A stretch of DNA of 33,160 nt, taken from the NCBI GenBank assembly GCA_943704525.1, contig CALSCQ010001604.1, positions 1 to 33,160 of the forward strand. The letters run 5' to 3'. Origin of the DNA: Pigoraptor vietnamica. Taxonomy: Eukaryota > Opisthokonta > Filasterea. This document shows positions 1 to 8,235 of the stretch, piece by piece. A model generated the notes under the pieces. It did not search any database. It saw only the letters and a list, made by a program, of their open reading frames with translations, and was not told where the DNA came from. How positions within the stretch are numbered: the first letter of the stretch is position 1; every line of letters starts with the position of its first letter. The position numbers were made by a program, and so were the translations under genes.

Positions 1-57
<57 letters not shown>
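1..57. repeat. C-homopolymer and (CT)n tract at window edge
   Basis: The window starts with about 32 C followed by about 12 CT units. Relative to the minus-strand integrin-alpha gene this is a (GA)nGn tract inside an intron that begins at 81. The same composition recurs in an epsin intron. Confidence 0.9.
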
Positions 58-81
58 TCAAAACGCCATTTGTTCACCCAC

Positions 82-3000
82 CCATCACCGTTGAAGTCTC
101 CCGCGGCAAGTGCAGCGCCAAAGCTCGAGCCGGCCTGCTCGCCCCAGGCGGTCCACGAAGGCGCGCGCGTCGCATCGTTTGCAATGGCGCGAATTTCGAC
201 GCGGCCAAGGAACCCCGTGCGCGAAAAGAGCGACGAGCGGTACGACGCGGCGCCGCTGAGACGAGGGGCGCCAATGACAACGTCTGCGTAACAAGAGGGG
301 CTCGAGGGTCACTATAACCTGCACCGCGTGTGCAAGCGTGTGCATGCATGTGCGACCAGAGAATGCACGAGCCGCGAGCGCACAAATGTAATACCCACCA
401 GAGCCGGTGAAGAAGGAGGCCGTGATGATGGTCTTTCCATACCTGCTCATGGACACGCACGGGTGAGCACAGGCGCACACACGCACACAAGTACACACGC
501 AGTCACACGCCGCGCCATTGCATCACGACACCCACATGCCGTTGTTGGCGATGACGTCGTTTGTCTTGAATGACGAGTCCGACGTCGAGTAACCGGCGCC
601 GTCCACGAGCACGCGCTTGAGGAACGTGAAGGCGGGAGAGTACGTCTCGAACATGCCCCGCGCAACGCCGGCGTAGCGATTGGGCGATCCAATGACGATG
701 TTGCCGTTCGCGTCCACGGCGACGCTCTGGCCGGTCGCGTCGAACGAGTACGAAGCGTCGGCGTCCGTCGCGTCCAGATCAACGGGCACCGTCGACCCGA
801 CGTTGTCAAAGGCAAATACCTTGCCGTCCTCAGAGGACTGGCACGGCGACTGCAGTAGGGGGGCAAGGGGTTAGTGAGCAAGCTCGCGCACACACAGCCA
901 AATCGTGGCTCATACATGCGACCCTGAGATGAATTGCGAGGGAAGCGGGCGAGAGACTCACGTCAAAGCTGTACGTGCCCTGCGCGAGGCCCGCCGTGTA
1001 CCCGTTCGGGTAGAGCTGCAGCACGCGCCGCGTTGTCCCCGTGATCGAAATCCACTCGGTGCCCCTTTTGGATCCGCCGGGAAGCGCGGGGTACGACGAC
1101 TGGCACGAGTACATGTCCTCGCTGCAAATGCCCAGAAAGTTGATAATGCCCGTGCAGCGACGGCCACCGGAGCACTTGCCGTCCTTCGACCCGTCGGACT
1201 CTCCCGGGCAGTAGTTCGTGTTGTCGCTGAAGGGACCGTCGCGGTAGCAGTCAACCGACTTGCTCCACGGCGCGTCGAGATCGCAGAAGTGCCCAGAGTA
1301 CTTCAGGGTGACACCGAGATAGTTGAGCGTGTCCGTGTTGCACGGCGACGGCGTGCGCGCGAGGTAGTACGTCCCGTAGTAGTTGGTGGAGCAGCACGCC
1401 TGTAGGGGGAAGGTGTCGACGTAGCGCGTCGAACCGCAGCCGGCGCACAGGCGCGAGCTCCCGACAGAGTCCAGGCCGTACGAGATGGTCAAGGTATTTG
1501 CAAAGCCGCTCGCCGTTATCGTCGGGACGCCATTGTCCGTTACTCTCTGGGACGACGTCGGGTAGCGGTCGGCGCCGCTGTCCGCCGCGGGGTTAAAGTA
1601 GCCGACGAGGCGGTTGCGGTTCGTGAGCGAGAACTTCATTGGGTCCGTGCCCACGCAGTCCGAGGGGGTCGCGGCGCGGCTGCAGTCGGCGTCGTCGAGA
1701 TAGAGGTCAATGTCGGCATTGTTATTGTTCGGGTCGGCGATGAGCTGGATGTAGACGTTCTTGCGGTAGCGCGGGATGGTCGCGGCGACGAAGAACTCGC
1801 CCTGCTGCATCTGTCGGTTGAACTGGAGGTTGCGCGCGGCCGAGCACGCCGAGCCCCACTGGATTTCCGTGTCGGCCGCTGGGGTAAGAGGAAGAAAGAG
1901 AGGAGAGGGGGGGGGGGGGGATCAGACCAGGGATGCTTAAATAATCTCCCGTCGAGAAAGGCGATAGAATGCACCCCGACGACAGGAAGCAGTGGCGGCA
2001 AAAGCGAGGTCCACCCACACGACGCCTGGACCGGCGCATACACGGGGACGGACGAGCGGCCCGATGTGCACCCGGGCGCGGTGGCTGCGAACCCCGTGCG
2101 CGTGCCTGACCCGGTGCCGCCGGCGACCGAGGCACCAAAGAAGCTGCGGTACTTGCATTGCGCGGGCTGCGAGGAGGTGCGTGCGCGCACGAAAGAGGGG
2201 CGAGTGAGGCCACCCGCAACAAAACCACGCAATTCATCAGAGGACAAAGCCCAACTACAGGCGCGTGTGCGTGCGTAAATGGCACTTCTAAAAAAACCAG
2301 ACAAGTCCCCACGCACCGGCGCGACGGGACGGCGGTTGCCCGGGGTGGCCGACTGGAAGACGTACACGCGGCCCTGCTGCTCCGTGCTCGTGTCGTAGTT
2401 GTTCGAAGGGCTCTCGGTCGTGGGCGTGTAGTACGGCGCACCGACGAAGAGATGCCTTGAGGGGGAGGCGACGAGTGAGAGGGTGCTCAAGACAGCACGT
2501 GCCGTCACTCGGGAGACAGCCGACAGAAATGGCATCGCAGTGAAAGGACAGCGCAGAACACGACCAGTCACATCCATTCGAAGGACAGCGCAGAACACGA
2601 CCAGTCACATCCATTCGAAGGACAGCGCAGAACACGACCAGTCACATCCATTCGAAGGACAACGCAGAACACGACCAGTCACATCCATTCGAAGGACAGC
2701 GCAGAACACGACCAGTCACATCCATTCGAAGGACAACGCAGAATGCGCCAAATGCAATGCCATGCACCGCAGCAAGCAGTGCCACAGGTGCGTTGGCACA
2801 GTAACCGCCTAACCCGCGACAGCACGTCCATCCACGACAAGCCGCTGTGTGATTCCATCCCTCGTCCCCACAACAGACGCAAAGGACAAACACGACATCC
2901 CGCGTGCAGCGCAAGCACCCACTTGAGGGACGGGAGGTACGACATGGAGTGTCCAAAGCGCTCCGCAACATTCTCCGTGGCGCCTGTGCCCGTGAAGACG

Positions 3001-3137
3001 AGATTGGGGTTGATGGTGGCGTCCAGCACATCGCCCGACACGACGCCGTTCTGCGTGCGGTAAATGCCCCGCGCGGTCCCTGCGAGCGCGATGAGGGCGA
3101 CGAGCGCCCACACGCGCGCCACACGACGCGGTGCCAT
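82..3137 (-). CDS. ITGA: Integrin alpha-like FG-GAP protein (3' end missing)
   Basis: Likely the alpha chain of an integrin adhesion receptor, secreted through the ER and, if family-typical, anchored in the plasma membrane. Exons, 5' to 3': 3137-2923, 2455-2317, 2166-1975, 1858-962, 849-527, 442-399, 283-82; phases agree throughout (about 670 residues visible). It opens with a signal peptide (MAPRR, then a hydrophobic run ending near AGTARG). FG-GAP propeller motifs are visible: FGHSMSY with HLFVGAP in exons 1-2, DANGNIVIGSP in exon 5, DVVIGAP across exons 6-7, and the cation loop DFNGDG at the last visible exon. Exon 4 interrupts these with a PPC-like beta segment and a cysteine-rich stretch. 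The exon 3/4 junction is the least sure: acceptor 1859/1858 keeps phase, whereas a stronger-looking acceptor at 1879 does not. The last donor at 81 leads out of the window, so the C-terminal stalk, membrane helix and tail cannot be seen. A secreted FG-GAP protein other than integrin alpha remains possible. Confidence 0.8.
2544..2745. repeat. 37-bp tandem minisatellite, about 5.4 copies
   Basis: Copies start at 2544, 2581, 2618, 2655, 2692 and a partial copy at 2729, exactly 37 bp apart and almost identical. Each unit contains CAGAACACGACCAG and CATCCATTCGAA. The array lies wholly in the first intron of the integrin-alpha-like gene (2456-2922). All six frames cross it in various open stretches, but none looks like protein. 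Confidence 0.95.
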
Positions 3138-3231
3138 GAAAGTGCGTGCGGCCGAAAGGGGAACGCAGATGGAATGGCCCGTGTGGCGTTTGTGAGGGGG
3201 GGGAGGGAAAAAATAAGCAGACAGCAGAGGC

Positions 3232-3374
3232 GGTGTGTGTGTGCGCGTGTGTCTCTGTGTGTGCGTGCGTGCGTGCGTGCGTGTGTGCGTGCGTGTGTGC
3301 GTGCGTGTGTGTCTCTGTGTGTGCGTGCGTGTGTGCGTGCGTGCGTGTGTGTCTCTCTGTGTGTGTGCGTATGT
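3232..3374. repeat. GTGT/GTGC microsatellite
   Basis: Imperfect tract of GTGT, GTGC and GTCTCT units on the alpha side of the divergent integrin promoter. The open frames across it on both strands are low-complexity artefacts. Confidence 0.9.
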
Positions 3375-3559
3375 GGGCAATGGCTTTGTTTACCTGGACA
3401 ATTTCAAAATTTCGAGGCTAATAAAAAAAAATAAATATTTTCCATAGACATTTCATAGTAATTTTCGATTGGTCTGCGGAGTGGCCACGGCGGTTTCACT
3501 CCGCTGCGGCTTTGTGCGCGCGTGCATCCTGACGCAGGCACTCCATCGCTCCTCAGTCG

Positions 3560-3583
3560 CCACACACACACACACACACACAC

Positions 3584-3614
<31 letters not shown>

Positions 3615-3644
3615 TCTCTCTCTCTCTCGCGTCGCACACACACG
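3560..3644. repeat. (CA)n(TC)n microsatellite
   Basis: Blocks of CA repeats alternate with TC repeats about 130 bp upstream of the integrin beta start codon, probably in its promoter or 5' untranslated region. Confidence 0.9.
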
Positions 3645-3772
3645 TTCTGCTGCATTACGTGCATCTTTATCCTTCGCGTTCCCTTTCTTCTTTACGACAC
3701 ATTGGCACACACAGCGCACACTCGCGCACCACAACACACACATCCGCACACGCAGTTGCACTCGACGTGGGG

Positions 3773-4208
3773 ATGGCGCGGCTGCTGTTCATCGCGCTCC
3801 TCGCCCTGGCTGCGTTGGCGGCGCCCGTGTTGGCCATTGGTGAGTTCTCTATGCGCGGGACTTTACTGACGACAGCTTTGCGGTGTATCTGACGGATTGC
3901 CCCTGTGGTGCGTACGTGCAGACGCGTGCTCGTCCGCAACAACCTTCGAAACATGCGTGGGCGAGCGCGACGCGAGCGGGCGCTTCTGTGGCTGGTGCCT
4001 TGCGTCGACGTCTGACGTTGCGCAGTGCGTGACGGAGCAGCAGAACGCGGCGTCGCCGACGCTGTGTGCGGCGGGCTTTATCGGCTATGTCATTCGCGGC
4101 GAGGACAACAAGCTGTACACGACGAGCACGGTCTATGCGACGACCACGCGCTCGCAGCCGTGGGAGGTGGAGCAGCAGGAGATCAAGGCAGTGCTCAGGC
4201 CAGGTGGG

Positions 4209-4275
<67 letters not shown>

Positions 4276-4307
4276 CTGAGTGTTGTATATGTGCTGCTTG
4301 TGTGTGT

Positions 4308-4346
<39 letters not shown>

Positions 4347-7300
4347 CTGAGTGTTGTATATGTGCTGCTTGTGTGTGTGTGTGTCTCTGTGTGTGTGTGT
4401 GGGTGCGTGCGTGTGTGTGTGTGTGTGCATATACATGCACTTAGTTCAAGCTGTGGTCGTTTGTGTCTGCTGTCCATAGTTTGCCTTCGCACCGGCCGTC
4501 AGACTGCCAGCCGTATTTCCACCCGCGCCGTAGTGGCTCACACTGTCTGCGTTGTCCCAGGCGAGCCCATCTCGTTCACCATTCGCGTCAGCCCGATCAA
4601 GTGCAAGAACCTCGACTTTTACTACCTCATGGACGTCACGGGCTCCATGCGCGACGACAAGGACTCTCTCACGCGCCTCGCTTCGAGCCTCGCGACCGCC
4701 GTGCGCAACCTCTGCTCGACGGGGTGCTCGGGTACGACGCCGACGTCGTGCGCGCGCATTGGTTTCGGCACGTTTGTCGACAAGCCCATCAGTCCCATCG
4801 GGTACTGGCAGAGCCTCGCCTCCGAGGACGACAAGGTCGCGTACGGCGACGTCCCCGGCATGGCCTTCTTCCGCTCGCAGACGTCGGCGCCGGCGTTCAA
4901 CTACGTCTTCAAGAACCAGCTGTCGCTGACGGACGTCGGGGACGGCTCGACGTTCCAGAGTGCCGTGTCCGCGGCGCAGATCGCCGAGAACATTGACTAC
5001 CCGGAGGCCGCGCTCGAGGCGATGCTGCAGGCTGCCACGTGCTCGAACGTCGTCGGGTGGCGCCCCGCCGCGCGCCGCATGATGTTCCTCGCCACGGACG
5101 CCGACCCGCACGTGGCCGGCGACGGGACGAAGGCGGGGCTCTACGCCAAGAACTCTGGCACGTGCTACGTGCCTGCGGGGGTGACGGACAAGACGGCGGT
5201 GCAGGATGCCATCAACCGCGCGTCGATTGCGCAGGATTACCCCTCTGTCGGGCAGGTCGCGCAGTCGCTGCTGCTGAACAACATCTACCCGATCTTCGCG
5301 TACCCCCGCACCAAGATCCCCAACACGCGCGACAACCTCGAGAACATCAACGACGTCGTCTACCCGTCGATCCAGGCCGCCATGGGCTTTGGGTCCACCG
5401 TCCAGCTCACGGACAACAGCGACAACGTCGTCAACGTCGTGCAGGCCGCCTACAGCAGCATTCTCGTGGACGTGGGCATCCGCGCCGTGTCGGACGATGG
5501 CACGCCGTACCTCTCCGTCTCATCGAACCCCCCGAAGGCCACGCTGAGCTTCAACAACCCGTCGACGTACACTGTCACCGCGCGTTACGACGGCGGCTCG
5601 CAGGCGCCCTCGCCGCGCAAGACGTTTACGCTGACGCCCGTTGGCTACGACAGTGCGAGCCTCGTGGTTAAGACGACTCCCGAGTACCAGTTTTGCAACG
5701 ATACGGTCAAGGGACAGTCGCCGTTTGCCAACTTCTTCTCGTTCAACTGCAACGGCCGCGGCAAGAACGTGTGCGGGCGGTGCGTGTGCGACGCGGGCTT
5801 CTCTGGCCCGAAGTGTGAGTGCGACACGCGCCGCGACAACTGCGTCGTGGACGGCCTTGAGTGCTCTGGCCACGGGACCTGCAACTGCAACAAGTGCTCG
5901 TGCGCACCGGACAGCTTTTACTCGTACACGGGCAACCTGTGCGAGTGCGCGCAGATCCCATGCACCAACAACTGCAACGGAAACGGCGTTTGCACGTGCG
6001 GCGGCGTCTGCAAGTGCAACTCCGGGTTCTCGGGCGTCGCCTGCGAGTGCCGCGACGGGCTCGTGGCGTGCGCGAAGGACGCGGACTGCGTGCACGGCGC
6101 GTGCATCCAGGGCGACTGCGGCCAGAACCGCTGCATCTGCGAAATTGGCTACGACACGGACGCGGCGACGGGCAAGTGCGCGGTGGAGATCAAGACGTGC
6201 CCGCTCGGCGACAACGGCCTCGAGTGCAGCGGGAACGGGCGCTGCGTGAACGGCGCGTGCGTGTGCAACCCCGGATTCAACACGACGGCGACGTACAAGG
6301 CGTGCGGCTGCAACCAGACGGCGTGCGCGGGGAAGTCGTGCAGCGGCCACGGCACGTGCAACTGCGGCGTCTGCGACTGCGACGCGAACTACAAGTCGGA
6401 CCTCGCCGTCCCCGAGCTGTACGACTGCAGCTGCGCGCGCGATGCGTGCCCGCAGGACTGCAACGGCCACGGCAACTGCACATGCGGCGTGTGCAAGTGC
6501 GACGCGGGCTACAAGGGCACCGCCTGCGAGACGTACTGCCCGCGCACCGGCAAGACGTGCGCGGAGCTCGCGTGCATCCCCGGCGAGATCACGGACGCGA
6601 AGGGCTTCCTGCTCCGCAACGAGTGCGACGAGGAGTGCGGCGTGTGCCGCTGCGTCGTCGGCGTCGGCGAGAACTGCTGCAGCGACGACTGCCCCAGCGT
6701 CACGGTGGACACGTGCAGCGGCCACGGCGAGTGCAAGTGCGGCAAGTGCGAGTGCGCCCCCGGGTGGTCGTCGCCGGCGACTGGCTGCGGCTGCAACGCC
6801 ACGCTCGCATGCCCCTCGGCTGCGGGAGAGTCGGACCCGTGTGGTGCGAGCGCCGGCCGCGGCCGCTGCGTGCACGGCGAATTTAACGAGTTTGGCGAAA
6901 TTTTGTGCGGCGCGTGCGTGTGCAACGCGGGCTGGTCGGGTCCCTCGTGCAACTGCTCGACGGCGGCGTGCCCGACGTCGGACGAGATTGGCAACCCGCA
7001 GTGTGGCGCGAAGGGCGACTGCGTATGCGGAAGCTGCGTTTGCCGCGATGGGTTCACGCCGAACGCGCAGGGCGTGTGTCCCGAGCTGTGCTCTGCGACG
7101 AACCAGCGGCGGTGCGTGGCGATGGGCGAGACGACGCCATGCAGCGGCCACGGCAACTGCACGTGCGGCGTGTGCCGCTGCGAGTGGCCGTGGGCGGGCG
7201 AGTATTGCGAGGTGTGCACAGACGAGAGCTGCTTCGACTGCAGCGCGCGCGTGTCGTGCATGGACTGCACGCAGCGGCAGTTCTGTGCGTGGTGCGGCAA

Positions 7301-7853
7301 GGCGGGTCCCCTGGGAACCCCGACGGAGACCAAGTGCATCAAGCGCATCGCCGATGCCAACGCCACGTGCACGTACAACCACACGGTCGTCACAATGTGC
7401 AGCGGTGGGTGTGCACAGTACTTCTGCGCTGCTGTATTGCGGTGTGCCCAGAACTTCTGCGCGTCTTCCCTGTCTCTATTTTGCGCTAATGTTGATGTGG
7501 CGTGGTACAGTGGGCTCGGGCAGTTCCGGCGGCATCACGACGACGACGACCATTGTGGCGGGGGCGGTGTCTGGCGGCGTGGTGGCTGCTGCGGGCGTCG
7601 CCGGTCTCGTGGGCTTCAAGATGTACCAGCGCCACCTCGACAAGAAGGAGTGGGAGAGGTTCGAGAGGGAGCGCCAGGTGAGCATGCTGTCCGTTTGTGG
7701 CCGATGCTGTTTGCGTTCCCGGTGGCGACCTCGCATCTCACGCTGTGACTGTCTCAGAAATCCGAGTGGAAGTCCGACTCGAACCCGCTGTACCAGTCGT
7801 CCGTGCGCGAGACAGAGAACCCGCTCTACGTCGGCCGCACTGGCCAGACATGA
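3773..7853 (+). CDS. ITGB: Integrin beta subunit
   Basis: Beta chain of a transmembrane adhesion receptor. Exons 3773-3839, 3922-4203, 4561-7404, 7511-7677 and 7758-7853 give 1151 residues. Domains in order: signal peptide (1-20); PSI domain (about 23-75, ending in CGWC and paired cysteines); hybrid strand with the family signature LRPG; betaI domain from about 131 with MIDAS DVTGS (D141, T143, S145), ADMIDAS D148-D149, IGFGTFVDKPISPIG, a metal-site segment ENIDYPEAA and VGWRPAARR...TDADPHVAGDG; hybrid return; a stalk of about twelve CxCxxG EGF-like modules; a second PSI-like cysteine cluster next to the membrane; transmembrane helix about 1079-1100; and a 51-residue tail. The tail carries DKKEWERFERE, matching the animal DRREFAKFEKE segment, and two NPLY motifs (1129-1132, 1141-1144) for talin- and kindlin-type PTB domains. 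The stalk is much longer than the four modules of animal chains. The partner gene lies head to head upstream. Confidence 0.97.
4213..4436. repeat. (TG)n microsatellite in integrin beta intron 2
   Basis: Long TG tracts with two near-identical copies of a short unit containing GGCTGAGTGTTGTATATGTG, at about 4273-4301 and 4345-4370. It fills most of the 357-bp intron 4204-4560, which separates the PSI/hybrid start from the betaI domain. The intron happens to be open in one frame, so it can be mistaken for coding sequence. Confidence 0.92.
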
Positions 7854-8235
7854 TGAGGTCGTCTGCTTTGCTGCGCCCGCTCTCCCGCTGCGTTTGTTTT
7901 TTCACAAGTGCCTGTTCCTGTGACGTCATTAAATGGAGTGACGCATGTCCGGATGGGTTGAATCTGCACTCTGATTGGTCGGCGTGCACGTCATTGTGTG
8001 CCTGGACGGCCCATAAAAGGAAATGATAAAGATAATATTGCCAAATTTGGCCCTTGGGAAACGGCACGAGGTGAAACAAGTCCGACCTTCCCGAGCCTTT
8101 TGTTCTAAGTCATCGAACGCACGCACGCACGCACACACGAGCGACTTTGCTTCTGCGCGTACTGCCCTCTCTCTTTGTCGCGCTGGTAGAGACTCCTCTG
8201 TTGCCCTCGCATGAGGCCGTCGGCCAGCCGGTGAC
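7854..8235. promoter_or_regulatory. Intergenic region between integrin beta and 5-phosphatase, with CRE-like palindrome
   Basis: About 380 bp with no recognisable gene. It should hold the integrin beta 3' untranslated region and the promoter of the next gene. Visible motifs are the perfect palindrome TGACGTCA at 7921-7928 (the CRE consensus bound by bZIP factors), a reverse CCAAT (ATTGG, 7974-7978) and CCATAAAAGG at 8011-8020, which could be a TATA or CArG-like element or a 3'-end signal. Their use is inferred. Confidence 0.35.

Larger units (their letters stand above)
3138..3772. promoter_or_regulatory. Shared divergent promoter region of the integrin alpha and beta genes
   Basis: The 635 bp between two start codons facing opposite ways must hold the promoters of both integrin genes. 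A GTGT/GTGC microsatellite (about 3232-3374) lies on the alpha side and a (CA)n(TC)n tract (about 3560-3644) on the beta side. Between them is a sharply AT-rich island (about 3405-3466, with runs of A and ATAAATATTT) and a reverse CCAAT box (ATTGG at 3468-3472). No coding region was recognised. That this is one bidirectional promoter is inferred from geometry. Confidence 0.6.

Noticed and set aside
2483-2812. Open frame through the 37-bp minisatellite, suggesting a repeat protein
   Set aside because: 37 is not a multiple of three, so each copy is read in a different frame; the array is inside an intron of the opposite-strand gene.
3897-4560. Open frame through the (TG)n tract joining PSI and betaI exons without splicing
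   Set aside because: A Cys-Val repeat inside the conserved LRPG-to-betaI segment is implausible; removing the intron 4204-4560 restores the family sequence exactly in phase.
5520-7382. 620-codon open frame on the minus strand across the integrin beta stalk
   Set aside because: It is an antisense shadow of GC-rich, Cys-codon-rich exon 3; its product is an Ala/Arg/Val low-complexity string without motifs, while the sense frame is a clear integrin.
6442-7923. 493-codon plus-strand open frame in a second frame of integrin beta
   Set aside because: The Arg/Ala-rich shadow product is explained by codon bias of the true frame; its last part reads through the genuine transmembrane exon only by chance of frame.
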